Source of the DNA: a candidate division FCPU426 bacterium
GTDB lineage: Bacteria > Oederibacteriota > Muellerivitia > Muellerivitales > Muellerivitaceae
Assembly: GCA_027452205.1 (NCBI GenBank)
Contig: DAIDGV010000012.1
Span: 141,421-205,420, forward strand
Reading direction: 5' to 3'
Length of the DNA stretch: 64,000 bases
In this document: in pieces, positions 43,987 to 52,883 of the stretch
Position numbering within the stretch: the first letter of the stretch is position 1
How the letters are laid out: each line of letters begins with the position of its first letter
The notes under the pieces: model-generated
Databases searched by the model: none
Told to the model about the DNA's origin: nothing
The model's input: the letters and a program-made list of their open reading frames with translations, nothing else
Translations under genes and position numbers: made by a program

Positions 43987-45389
43987 AGGTCCACATCCTT
44001 GGAGATCGACTCGCTTTTATTATAGTAAAAATCCTCCGCGTCGGCATCTTTGCGGGGGCTCGCCTCCTCCACGGGGAAGACGAGGGTGAAAGAGGTTCCG
44101 CTGCCCGGCTGACTGGTCACTTCGATGGAACCCCGGTGCTCGTCCACGATGCGTTTCACGATAGCGAGACCCAACCCCGTCCCTTTGCCGAAATCCTTGG
44201 TGGAATAAAAGGGCTCGAAGATACGGGACAATTTGTCCTCGGGGATCCCTTTACCGTTATCCCGGATGACCACCTTGATCTCACCACGCTCGTCCTGGGC
44301 GCTCAAACGCATGGACCGGTATTGGAACTTGGCCGACAGGGTGACCAGCCCGCCTTTATCGATGGAATCGATGGCGTTCTCCACCAGGTTGAGCAACGCC
44401 TGAAAGAGACCTTCCGGGTAACCATTGGTCAGGGGCAGGCCCGGGGCCACATCAAGGACCAAATGTCCGCCGACTTTCTTCAGTTTGGGCTGGACCGCCA
44501 GGGCCACCGCTTGGATGATCTTTTCAAAGGATACCGGTTTGATCACCGACATGGTCTGTCGGCCGTAATCCAGGATATCCCGGACGGTATGGATGGCCCG
44601 CTGGACATATTCGTTGATCTGGTCGAGCGCCTTATAAGTTTTGGTCCCCTTCCGGGTCTCCGCGATGAGCAGTTCCAGGTTACCGGAGATAAGCCCCAAA
44701 GGCGTGTTCACCCCGTGGGCGATACGGCCGGTCATCTCCCCCATTTGGATCAAATGCCTTTTCTGTTCCAGGCCCCGCTCCTTCACCCTCAGTTTCTCTT
44801 CCCGAGACCAGACCTGTTTCATGGCCATGGCGACCACGACGATCATCAGGCCGGAAAAGAACAGCCACCGCAGAGTTTGATGCCAGTAGATGGACCGACG
44901 TATCTCCGGCGGCGAATGTTCCAGGTGGTAGGAAACGAAATTGATCTGGTCCGCGCCGAAAGAAGTTGCCAGGTTCCAAAGATAATCGATATAGAAAAAA
45001 CCTAAGAACATCCCCAGGAGCAGCGGCACCACGATCATCGTCGTTCGGGCATTGAGCACCAAAATGGAATGCGCCAGCACCAAAAGGAAGAAAGGAGCGT
45101 AATAACTGACTGGACCGCCCGAAATACCGATCCAAAGGCAGACAAAGAACCCATCTACCAGAAAAACCACCGGTAACAATAGCGACACCAATTTTTGGCT
45201 TTTGCCCAGTACCCCAAAGACCAAGCTGAGGAACATGTTGACGAAAAGAAGGTCCCAGCCCGCGGAAACCACCGGTGAGGTGTGCACATCTTCCGAGGCC
45301 AACAATAAAAGGCTCATCAGGACCAAACAGATGGTCCGGATGCGGATGAGGGCTCGAAAACTAAGGGTTCGGGTCTCGGCGGTGGACAA
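43983..45389 (-). CDS. Membrane sensor histidine kinase with unusual H-box
   Basis: Six or so hydrophobic segments in residues 15-190, then a short coiled linker, a HisKA domain with H225 in GRIAHGVNTPLGLI, and a HATPase domain (N-box NLVENAIDS, G1 DNGKGIPED, F-box FEPFYSTK, G2 GKGTGLGLAI). The residue after the phospho-His is Gly, where most kinases have Glu or Asp, the presumed base for autophosphorylation. The signal sensed is unknown. It forms a coupled operon with the receiver protein and rex. Confidence 0.93.
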   Translation of the reverse strand: MSTAETRTLSFRALIRIRTICLVLMSLLLLASEDVHTSPVVSAGWDLLFVNMFLSLVFGVLGKSQKLVSLLLPVVFLVDGFFVCLWIGISGGPVSYYAPFFLLVLAHSILVLNARTTMIVVPLLLGMFLGFFYIDYLWNLATSFGADQINFVSYHLEHSPPEIRRSIYWHQTLRWLFFSGLMIVVVAMAMKQVWSREEKLRVKERGLEQKRHLIQMGEMTGRIAHGVNTPLGLISGNLELLIAETRKGTKTYKALDQINEYVQRAIHTVRDILDYGRQTMSVIKPVSFEKIIQAVALAVQPKLKKVGGHLVLDVAPGLPLTNGYPEGLFQALLNLVENAIDSIDKGGLVTLSAKFQYRSMRLSAQDERGEIKVVIRDNGKGIPEDKLSRIFEPFYSTKDFGKGTGLGLAIVKRIVDEHRGSIEVTSQPGSGTSFTLVFPVEEASPRKDADAEDFYYNKSESISKDVDL

Positions 45390-45443
45390 AGAATGTTCCT
45401 TTAAGATCTGGTTCGGCCGGTCGCGAAAACAACTTGATACCCG

Positions 45444-45758
45444 TCAACGCAGACTTTGTTCGATCCACTTCAAATAATCACCATTGCCCGTGGCCACGGG
45501 CAATGCCAGTACTTCGCATACTTGGTAAGGATGATGGGTCTTCACCCACCGGATCAAGGTAGGCAGTTTGGTTTTGGTTGTTTTGATAAGGAGCAGTTCT
45601 TCTTTCGCCGTTTCCACCCGGCCCTGCCACCAATAGCGGCTGGCGATCCCGGGCACCCGGTTCACGCAAGCGGCCAGCTTGCCCTCGACCAAGCCCTTGG
45701 ACAATTTCTCGCTGATCTTACGGTTGGGTGAGGTGACCAGGACCACAAAGGCTTTCAT
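45444..45758 (-). CDS. cutA: Divalent-cation tolerance protein CutA
   Basis: Small trimeric ferredoxin-like protein. AFVVLVTSPNRK, ACVNRVPGIASRYWWQGRVETAKEELLLIKT, and HPYQVCEVLALPVATGNGDYLKWI are the conserved parts. 105 aa from the ATG at 45758, with AGGA upstream; a TTG at 45764 is possible. The stop of the AAA ATPase gene overlaps its start region. The role in copper tolerance is traditional rather than well proven. Confidence 0.93.
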   Translation of the reverse strand: MKAFVVLVTSPNRKISEKLSKGLVEGKLAACVNRVPGIASRYWWQGRVETAKEELLLIKTTKTKLPTLIRWVKTHHPYQVCEVLALPVATGNGDYLKWIEQSLR

Positions 45759-45760
45759 GA

Positions 45761-46996
45761 TCAATTATCCTCGGGTTCGAAAAGATTGAAGACCTTCTCG
45801 CCGGCCAAGTTGCGGGTCACCTTCACCACGCTCAATGGGGCCTTGTTCTCCTCCGGTGTTTTGGACCCGGGCAGGGCATAGACCTTGGAGCCATTGACGA
45901 CCTCGACCATCTCGGCCAGACGGTTCTTAGCCAGCACATCGAAGCGCCGGGCGATGGAGATCATGTCCAATCCCATATAGGCCTGCAGGTCACTATTAGA
46001 GGCTACCGCCCGGCCCGACTTGGCTAAAAAATAGAGCAGTTTGCGGCAAACGTTGTCCAATTTCAGGTGTTCGTTCAGGGCCTCGAAAACATCCTGGAAT
46101 TCCACCCGGGCCGCCTTGCGTCGGTAGCCCCGGAACATCCCCTCGGAGAGAAGGTAAAGGAACCGGCGGGGATTGCCGTTGCACAGCGCCAGACCCAAGA
46201 TCAGGGCTTCGGGTTCGAAGAATTGGTCCGCGGTTCCGGTATAACCGGCCTTCTGTAACCGCCTTTGGAGCAATCCCTTGAGCTCGGCCATGGAGAATTT
46301 CTCGACCAACACGATGTGGCGGAAAAGACCCAACACCGTCGGGTCCCCGTTTTCTTGGACCACCGACTGCACCTTGCCGTAGAACTCTTCCTGGAGGGAA
46401 ATCGCGAAACTGATGTTGGGTAGTTCGAAAAGGGTCTTGATCTCTTCCAGTACCTGTAACGTACGTTCGGACCGGGACAGATGCCGGATCCGGTCGTCCT
46501 TGATCTTTTCCAGGTCATCGACGAAGACGAGCAGGGGCTTGTCTAATTTGCGGACGATGGAACGAATGAGCGAAAAGACCTCGTTCTTGCTCAACCCCTC
46601 TTTTTCCAGCCGACGCCCAATGGCCTTCAAGTCCAGGCCTTTGACTTTGGGAATGATCACCAGCATTTCGCGAAGGAGCTCGGAAAGGAAATAAGCCGCA
46701 TCGTCCCTCGGGACCCCGATCGCCGCCCAGTAGAATTGGGACGGGACTTGGGACTGGATCATGCGCATCAAGCTGCTCTTCCCCACGCCCGGTTCGCCGG
46801 CAAGACCCACGTTGGATAGGGAAAAAAGCGCCGAGGAGACCCGATCGATCAAAAGTTCACGGCCGATGAAATGTTCCAGGTTCTGGGGCCGCAAGGACAG
46901 GGTGGTGAATGGGTCCAACTTGAGTTTGAAGTGGGCATAGGCCGCTTGGGGCACGGAGGCGGTCCGTTGTTTTTTCGGGTTGGTTCTTTTTTTCAC
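45761..46996 (-). CDS. AAA+ ATPase with Orc1/Cdc6-like layout
   Basis: A 411 aa cytosolic ATPase. Walker A is GEPGVGKSSLMR (about residues 67-78), Walker B LLVFVDDLEKI, sensor 1 in NISFAISLQEEFYG, and an arginine-bearing lid follows in CNGNPRRFLYLLSEG (sensor 2). A C-terminal winged-helix-like region (about 315-385) suggests nucleic-acid or protein binding. Comparable STAND/Orc-like ATPases occur in signalling operons. It lies 16 nt after the adenylate cyclase gene, so the two may work together; function not known. Confidence 0.82.
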   Translation of the reverse strand: MKKRTNPKKQRTASVPQAAYAHFKLKLDPFTTLSLRPQNLEHFIGRELLIDRVSSALFSLSNVGLAGEPGVGKSSLMRMIQSQVPSQFYWAAIGVPRDDAAYFLSELLREMLVIIPKVKGLDLKAIGRRLEKEGLSKNEVFSLIRSIVRKLDKPLLVFVDDLEKIKDDRIRHLSRSERTLQVLEEIKTLFELPNISFAISLQEEFYGKVQSVVQENGDPTVLGLFRHIVLVEKFSMAELKGLLQRRLQKAGYTGTADQFFEPEALILGLALCNGNPRRFLYLLSEGMFRGYRRKAARVEFQDVFEALNEHLKLDNVCRKLLYFLAKSGRAVASNSDLQAYMGLDMISIARRFDVLAKNRLAEMVEVVNGSKVYALPGSKTPEENKAPLSVVKVTRNLAGEKVFNLFEPEDN

Positions 46997-47012
46997 AGGG
47001 ACCCCTTTTGGG

Positions 47013-48056
47013 TCAGCGGCTCATCGTCAACCGTTCGCGAATGACCGCGTGAGGAGTGTACATTCCGGACTTACCTTTGATCTGCACCGCGGGCAAGGCC
47101 ATCATTTCGAAATCATGCTCGACGATATGGGCCATTTCCTCGTTGACCAGGATCTGCCCGTGTTTGGCGATACCACAAAGCCGGGAGGAGAAGTTGACCG
47201 TGTCCCCGATCAGGGTGAATTCCATCCGGTTGCTTGAACCCAGGTTGCCCATGATGGCTTCCCCGGCGGTGATACCGATCCCCAGGCCGATATCGACCGG
47301 GTGGCTGTAAGCCACCTTATATTTGCTATTGAGCAGCTCGAACTTGTCCTGCATGCGCAGGGCGGTACGCAGCACCGACTTGGCGGCATCCGTCTCGTTG
47401 CCATAAGGACGGCGGAAATAGGCCAGAATGGCGTCGCCGATGTATTTATTGATGTCGCCTCCACTGGAGGTAATGACATCTTCCATAGCGGTGAACATGC
47501 TGTTAAGGATCTCGACGGTTTCTTCGGCCTTTAGTTGTTCGGTCATGCGGGTGAACCCGCGCACATCGGAGAAAAGCACATAGACCCGGCGCAATTCGCC
47601 GCCCAACTCGGAGTTCATGGCCTTTTTGGCCGCTTTGGCCGAAACACTGGTACCCACGTATTTTTCCAGGGTTTGATTGGAATCCTTTACCTTGTCCATC
47701 AGGGCACGGTATTCCGCCGCAGAAGCACGCAACAAGCGTCCCTTGTTGCGTGAAAGGCTCCAAGGCGCGATGTTCTTGAGCTTGATGAAGTCGTAGGGAA
47801 CCATCTTGTTCTGGACCATGAAGTCCTGCAGGTCGCCCACCCACAGATGCCGCAAGCGCCAGCTGACCATGAACCACCAAATGCCCAAAAGAACGAAAGC
47901 GCCCATACCGATGTATTGGACGATCAGGATGTCCTCAATGTAATTCGCGGCCACGAAACCGACACCAACGCTCATGGCGACCCAAAGGACGAGAAACGGG
48001 ATAAGACGGAGGAATTTGGAGGGTTTCTTCTCAATAGGGGTGAATGGATCAGGCAT
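47013..48056 (-). CDS. Class III adenylate/guanylate cyclase, membrane anchored
   Basis: Two membrane helices (about 18-40 and 50-68), a helical linker, then a cyclase homology domain. YVLFSDVRGFTRMTEQL carries the first metal Asp; DINKYIGDAILAYF the Lys and second Asp; EFTLIGDTVNFSSRLCG the substrate-selecting and transition-state Asn/Arg. All catalytic residues seem present, so it should make cAMP or cGMP. The ATG at 48056 has GAGG just upstream; the frame is open to 48116. Confidence 0.92.
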   Translation of the reverse strand: MPDPFTPIEKKPSKFLRLIPFLVLWVAMSVGVGFVAANYIEDILIVQYIGMGAFVLLGIWWFMVSWRLRHLWVGDLQDFMVQNKMVPYDFIKLKNIAPWSLSRNKGRLLRASAAEYRALMDKVKDSNQTLEKYVGTSVSAKAAKKAMNSELGGELRRVYVLFSDVRGFTRMTEQLKAEETVEILNSMFTAMEDVITSSGGDINKYIGDAILAYFRRPYGNETDAAKSVLRTALRMQDKFELLNSKYKVAYSHPVDIGLGIGITAGEAIMGNLGSSNRMEFTLIGDTVNFSSRLCGIAKHGQILVNEEMAHIVEHDFEMMALPAVQIKGKSGMYTPHAVIRERLTMSR

Positions 48057-48144
48057 AAGACCTCGTAAAGCAGGCGAAGATCGAGTCCAAAACAGTCTAT
48101 CCAAAAAGGATGACAAATGATACCCGAGGAGATCAAAGTTGGGG

Positions 48145-48173
48145 CAAAAGCCTTTGCAAAAGAAGGCTTTTTG
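48145..48173 (-). terminator. Probable intrinsic terminator after the phosphohexomutase gene
   Basis: On the minus strand AAAAAGCCTT pairs with AAGGCTTTT (48163-48172 with 48146-48154) around an eight-base loop, ending in a short T-run. It lies 11 nt after the stop. Confidence 0.6.
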
Positions 48174-48183
48174 TGGAATGGCG

Positions 48184-49608
48184 TTAGACCTTGGTCAGCT
48201 CTTCACCGGCCGTTTTGAGCTTGGCCAACCCTTCCGCCGAATGCGCTTCCATGTAACAGCGCATCAGGGGTTCGGTGCCGGAAAAGCGTACCATCAGCCA
48301 TTCGCCGCTTTCCAAGAGAAACTTGGTGCCGTCGATGCGGATGACCTCTTTCACCTTTTGCCCGGCGATCTCCGTGGGCGGGTCGTTCTTGAGCTTGGCC
48401 GTCATCACTTCTTTCACGCCATCCTTCAGGGGCAGGTTAATGCGATCGGTGAGGAACAGACCGTATTTCTCATAAAGACCCTTCAAGACCGCGCGCAGGG
48501 TCTTGCCTTCGGTGGCCACCACTTCCGCCATCAGCAGGCAGGCCAGCACACCATCCTTCTCCGGCACGTGTCCATGCACCGTCAAGCCGCCGGACTCTTC
48601 CCCGCCGATGATGATGGGTTCTTTCGCCATGACCTCGGCGATGTACTTGAAGCCCACCGGAGTTTCCCTTAAGGGCACATTATTAGCCTTGGCGATGGCG
48701 TCGATCAGGTGGGTAGTGGCGACCGTGCGTACCACGCAACCTTTCCAATCCCGGGTCTTCATCAGATGAGCGAACAGGATGGCCAGCACTTCGTTCGGGC
48801 TGATGTAGGTGCCGTCGGCGTCCAGGATACCGAATCGGTCCGCGTCGCCGTCATTGGCCAGGCCCATGTGGGCCGGCCAGCTCTTGACCAGGGCTGAGGC
48901 TTCTTTTAGTTCCGCCGCACCGGGTTCGGGGTGATGGCCGCCGAAAAAGGGGTCCCGCTCCGCGTGAAGCACGTTCACGTTCACGCCATTAGCCTCGAGC
49001 AAGGTATCCAAATAACCCTTGCCGTTACCGTGCATCAGGTCCACCACGATCTTCATGCGGCCCTTGCGCAGCACGTCGAACTTCACGAACTCTTGAATAC
49101 GTTTGAAATAAGCTTCTTTAGGGTCCACCAATTCGACTAGCCCCTGTTGGACGGCCTTGTCACAGTTCAATTCGGGCACGGGTTTGCCCGCCTTCTGCAA
49201 TGCCACCACCCCTTCCTCAAGAGCGGTAGTTACCTTGACCGGGGCAGGTCCACCGTCCGCGCCGTTGAACTTCAGGCCTTGGTAGGTAGCCGGATTGTGG
49301 CTGGCGGTGAAGTTGATGGAACCGGCCGTCTTTAAACGGAGCAGTTCATAAGAAACTGTCGGGGTCGGCGTACCCGTGGGGAGAACGTAAGACTTGATGC
49401 CGTAGCCGGCCAGAACCTGGATGGTAACCTTTTGGAACTCTTCAGAAAGGAAACGGTAATCACCGGCGACCACCAACCCTTTGGAAGCCTCACCGGATCT
49501 TTTCAGGTATTCTGCAATAGCTGCCGTGGCGACCTTGACGTTGGCGAAGGTGAAATCCTCCGCCATGATGGCTCTCCAGCCGGAAGTGCCGAAAGTGATT
49601 TTGGTCAT
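48184..49608 (-). CDS. Phosphoglucomutase/phosphomannomutase
   Basis: Alpha-D-phosphohexomutase interconverting sugar 1- and 6-phosphates. Active-site Ser loop NFTASHNPATYQG, metal loop NDGDADRFG, sugar loop GGEESGGL and phosphate loop VRFSGTEPLMR are intact. 474 aa is usual. It would supply glucose- or mannose-1-phosphate for the nucleotide-sugar enzyme encoded at 50008-52509. The glucose versus mannose preference cannot be read from the sequence. Confidence 0.94.
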   Translation of the reverse strand: MTKITFGTSGWRAIMAEDFTFANVKVATAAIAEYLKRSGEASKGLVVAGDYRFLSEEFQKVTIQVLAGYGIKSYVLPTGTPTPTVSYELLRLKTAGSINFTASHNPATYQGLKFNGADGGPAPVKVTTALEEGVVALQKAGKPVPELNCDKAVQQGLVELVDPKEAYFKRIQEFVKFDVLRKGRMKIVVDLMHGNGKGYLDTLLEANGVNVNVLHAERDPFFGGHHPEPGAAELKEASALVKSWPAHMGLANDGDADRFGILDADGTYISPNEVLAILFAHLMKTRDWKGCVVRTVATTHLIDAIAKANNVPLRETPVGFKYIAEVMAKEPIIIGGEESGGLTVHGHVPEKDGVLACLLMAEVVATEGKTLRAVLKGLYEKYGLFLTDRINLPLKDGVKEVMTAKLKNDPPTEIAGQKVKEVIRIDGTKFLLESGEWLMVRFSGTEPLMRCYMEAHSAEGLAKLKTAGEELTKV

Positions 49609-49621
49609 GTTTTCTCCAAAC

Positions 49622-49984
49622 TTAATTGAACATTTTTTCTACAATTTTATTTAAAACTGCAGAAAGCGAGCTTGCTGTCGAAATGACTATGGAAGGCAAA
49701 TGGCCTGTCACTCCAAGAAACGCAATAAGCATCATGCCCAAATCAGTCAAATCCGGTTTGTAGCTTTGAAGTTTGGGCCATGATTCCAAAACCTGATTAA
49801 TAACAAACCATAAAAAAATCCAACCAATCAAAGAACCCAAAAAATTTAACCACACTTGATGTATTTGTTTTTGGACAATCTGGCCTCTAAGTTTCTCAGG
49901 TGTAAATATGGAAAAAGCACCAAAACCATAAAACAGAGAAAAACCTATAGCCAAAAGCCAAAACCAATTATCAAAAGAACCCAT
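49622..49984 (-). CDS. Small A/T-rich membrane protein of unknown function
   Basis: Not recognised. 120 aa with three or four hydrophobic segments (NWFWLLAIGFSLFYGFGAF, WLNFLGSLIGWIFLWFVI, LGMMLIAFLGVTGHLPSIVI). GC content in parts is about 28-30 %, well below the flanking mutase and guanylyltransferase genes, so it may have been acquired. It lies 23 nt after the guanylyltransferase gene and 13 nt before the mutase gene, in the same direction. Confidence 0.65.
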   Translation of the reverse strand: MGSFDNWFWLLAIGFSLFYGFGAFSIFTPEKLRGQIVQKQIHQVWLNFLGSLIGWIFLWFVINQVLESWPKLQSYKPDLTDLGMMLIAFLGVTGHLPSIVISTASSLSAVLNKIVEKMFN

Positions 49985-50007
49985 GGATTACCTGAAGTTA
50001 TAATTTA

Positions 50008-52509
50008 TCAGTTCTGCCACTTCTTGATCTTTTCCACGAAGGAATGGACCAAATCCTTGGCTTCCTTTTCGGTATGAGCCTCGGCGCTGACGTGGAACAA
50101 GGCCGCGTCGGCGTCCGGCAGAATCATGATGGAAGATCCGTTCCGGTTGATCTTCACGCCGTCGATCAGTTCCCGGTTGTCACTGGCGGTGTCCTCGATC
50201 AAATGGCGCATGATGGTCCCCTTCAGTTCCCAAGAGCAGGGAACGTTCTGGGTGTGCTGGGCCTTCTTGGGGAGTTCTTGCAGGAAGTGGGAGATGGATT
50301 TCCCTTCCCGGGCGATGAATTCCATCAATTTGGCCGTGGACATCATGGCGTCCATGAAAGGCGCGAAGGTCGGGAAGATGAACCCGCCGTCCGGCTCGCC
50401 CACGAAAGTGACGTCCTTCTGGGTAGCCGCGTCCATCAGCGAATAATAGTTGGTCCGGGTCCGTTTCACCGAACCGCCGTTGGCCTTGGCTAATTCATCC
50501 AACGCGTGGGAAGCGTGGATAGGGACCACCGTTTGGGCGCCCTTCTTCGCGCGATAGGAGTAGAGCGAAAAGAGCGATAACAGTTCGGACCCCGGCAGCA
50601 AGTGACCCTTTTCGTCCACCACGAAGATCTTTTCCGCCCCGGCGTCGAACAACACGCCAAAGTTGGCCCGCAGGGTCGGTACGATGTCCGACAATTGTTT
50701 CAAGGAGGCTTGGAACTCCTCCTGGGTCTTGGTCAGTTTGGTCTCATCCATATAGGCGTTCAGGGCCACCACTTCGCAGCCCAATTTGCCCAAAAGGAAC
50801 GGGAAGATCGGCGACGCCGCGGAAAAAGCGTAGTCGATGATGATCTTCGGTTTGTAATCCTGGATGGCTTTTTTATCAAGCGCTTCTAAAAAGCCCTCGT
50901 GGTAGAACTCCAGCATGCGATGCGGGAAACCCAGTTCACCGGTCTCTTCCATCGTTGCCCGGCGGAAATCTTCCCGGTAGAAAAGGTTCTCGATGCCCTT
51001 TTCTTTGGCCGAGGACAACGCCAAGCCTCGGTTGTCGAAGAATTTGATATCGATGAATTGCGGATCAAAAGGACTCCGGCGGGTATGAAGCCCGCCCGCG
51101 GCGGTCAGCTTGGGCACCGCGTAACGCGATACGGAGATAGGCATTTCTTGCAGGTCATGCACATTCACACCCGAGGAAAGGATGCCGGAGATGAGCGCGC
51201 GGTTGATCATGCGGCTGGTTTTGTGGATATCCCGGGCCGTCACTACCGTGGAGCCTTTGGGCAACGAAGCGCCATAGGCCGCGCCCAGTTTGGCCGCGAA
51301 TTCGGGGGTGATGTCGATGCCCGCCATGCCGGTCACGCCATGCTGGCCGAAAATGGACCGGGCCCACTTGTCGCCCCAGATGAGCGACGTGGAAAGCTGC
51401 GCGCCGTCCTCCACCACTTTATTGGGCCATACCTTGACCCCTGCCTTCACCACCGCTTCTTTGCCGATGGTGCAGTTGTCCGAGATGATGGCGCCTTCGA
51501 AGATGTTCGCCTTTTCTTGCACGTCCGTGCCCGAAGAGATGACGCATTCTTTCACTTGGGCTTCCGCGCCGATGGCCACATTGCGCCACAGGATGGCGTT
51601 GGTCAGTACCGCGCCCTCTTCCACTTGGCAGCCGTCGCCCAGGACGGAGTTGGTGATCTTGACGTTCTTGCCGATGTTACAGTTGTTGCCCAGCACCACC
51701 GTGCCCGAAAGTTTGGTGCTGGGGTCGATGTGGCAGTTCTCCCCGGCCCAGATCTCCTTGCCGATCTTGTTCATGCGAGAGCCCGGGATGTTGACCTCGA
51801 CCTTGCCGTTGAAGATGTCTTGGTGGGCCAAACGGTATTGGTCCAGGTTCCCTATGTCGGCCCAATAGCCTTCGGCGATGTAGCCATAAAGGGGCATGTT
51901 CTCTTTGAGCATGAGTGGGAAAAGGTTCTTCGAAAAGTCGAAATCGACCTGTTCCGGGATCAGGTCCAACACTTCGGGTTCCAGGATATAGATGCCGGTG
52001 TTGACCGTGTCGGAAAAGACCTCGCCCCAGGTGGGTTTTTCGAGGAAGCGTTCGATCTTGCCATCCTTGGAGGTGATGACCACGCCGAAGGCCAGGGGAT
52101 TCTCGACCCGGGTCAGGATCATGGTGGCTTTTGCCTTGCGCTGTTCGTGGAACTTGATGGCGGCAGTCAGGTCGAAGTCCGTCAGAACGTCGCCCGAAAT
52201 GACGACGAAGCGTTCCTTGCCGATCATGCTTTGGCAGTTCTTCACCGACCCGGCGGTGCCCAGGTCGCTTTCCGCGGCTTTATATTGCATTTGGATGCCG
52301 AAGTCGGCGCCGTCATGGAAATATTCGGTGATGATCTCGGGCTGGTAGAAGACTACCCCGATCTGGTCGGTCAATTTATGCTTTTTAAGGAGGTCGACGA
52401 TGATCTCCATGATGGGACGATTGACCATAGGGATCATCGGTTTAGGAAGGTTGATCGTCAGGGGCCGCATACGGGTCCCAAAACCACCGGCCATGATGAC
52501 TGCTTTCAT
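50008..52509 (-). CDS. Mannose-1-phosphate guanylyltransferase fused to a degenerate phosphohexomutase domain
   Basis: The ATG at 52509 follows AGGAGG with six-base spacing. Residues 1-235 are a nucleotidyltransferase (MAGGFGTRMRPLT, KPMIPMVNRPI), 255-375 a left-handed beta-helix (hexapeptide repeats), and 385-833 a phosphohexomutase-like region. In the last, the Ser loop reads GGLHTRRSP (472-480) instead of TASHNP, and the metal loop FDAGAEK (621-627) replaces DGDGDR, so catalysis there is unlikely. Such ~835 aa proteins are known in cyanobacteria and others. It probably makes GDP-mannose or a related sugar nucleotide for envelope polysaccharide. Confidence 0.9.
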   Translation of the reverse strand: MKAVIMAGGFGTRMRPLTINLPKPMIPMVNRPIMEIIVDLLKKHKLTDQIGVVFYQPEIITEYFHDGADFGIQMQYKAAESDLGTAGSVKNCQSMIGKERFVVISGDVLTDFDLTAAIKFHEQRKAKATMILTRVENPLAFGVVITSKDGKIERFLEKPTWGEVFSDTVNTGIYILEPEVLDLIPEQVDFDFSKNLFPLMLKENMPLYGYIAEGYWADIGNLDQYRLAHQDIFNGKVEVNIPGSRMNKIGKEIWAGENCHIDPSTKLSGTVVLGNNCNIGKNVKITNSVLGDGCQVEEGAVLTNAILWRNVAIGAEAQVKECVISSGTDVQEKANIFEGAIISDNCTIGKEAVVKAGVKVWPNKVVEDGAQLSTSLIWGDKWARSIFGQHGVTGMAGIDITPEFAAKLGAAYGASLPKGSTVVTARDIHKTSRMINRALISGILSSGVNVHDLQEMPISVSRYAVPKLTAAGGLHTRRSPFDPQFIDIKFFDNRGLALSSAKEKGIENLFYREDFRRATMEETGELGFPHRMLEFYHEGFLEALDKKAIQDYKPKIIIDYAFSAASPIFPFLLGKLGCEVVALNAYMDETKLTKTQEEFQASLKQLSDIVPTLRANFGVLFDAGAEKIFVVDEKGHLLPGSELLSLFSLYSYRAKKGAQTVVPIHASHALDELAKANGGSVKRTRTNYYSLMDAATQKDVTFVGEPDGGFIFPTFAPFMDAMMSTAKLMEFIAREGKSISHFLQELPKKAQHTQNVPCSWELKGTIMRHLIEDTASDNRELIDGVKINRNGSSIMILPDADAALFHVSAEAHTEKEAKDLVHSFVEKIKKWQN

Positions 52510-52883
52510 GTCAAACCTCCTAGGAACGTCGCGCGAATGATCGCGCGACAAATACGGGGTTTGACATAGCGCCGATCTCATTTTGAGGATCTCAAAAGAA
52601 GATCGGTGCATATCAACCGCCGTTTGAAGGCAACACTTACGAGAGACAGGCCAGCCTCTTCTTCGGTCAGGAAAAAGGGGCGGAATGCATATTCGGTTTT
52701 AAACAGGCCGGGAGGCTAAGACAAGCCTATCTTAGCTCTTTTTTTGGCCCAAAATATAACTTTTCTATTCCGAAGCTCGCTGGCAAAATAACGCCCCGGT
52801 CGAGCCTTTTCCAGAAAACGACCTTGCATTTCAATTGGGTAAAACCCATTCTTAGTGCCGCACCGAACCACCGAGGAGCCCTC
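52510..52883. other. Divergent non-coding stretch with three hairpins
   Basis: No gene seen. Contains GTCGCGCG/CGCGCGAC (52528-52535 with 52542-52549), a long interrupted stem (52569-52609: outer GCCGATCT/AGATCGGTGC, inner TTTTGAG/CTCAAAA, three-base loop), and a plus-strand terminator-like hairpin at 52712-52747. The first two lie in the expected leader of the guanylyltransferase mRNA. Promoters for either gene could not be chosen with confidence. Confidence 0.5.
52712..52747 (+). terminator. Orphan intrinsic terminator or attenuator upstream of mrp
   Basis: GCTAAGA (52715-52721) pairs with TCTTAGC (52730-52736) over an eight-base loop, extended by GAG/CTC with one bulge, and is followed by TCTTTTTTT. 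No plus-strand gene precedes it; it lies about 135 nt before the mrp start, so it may end a small RNA or a leader. Confidence 0.65.

Noticed and set aside
50899..52569. 556-codon open frame on the plus strand opposite the guanylyltransferase
   Set aside because: It mirrors the real gene's codon bias, has no ribosome site and no family features.
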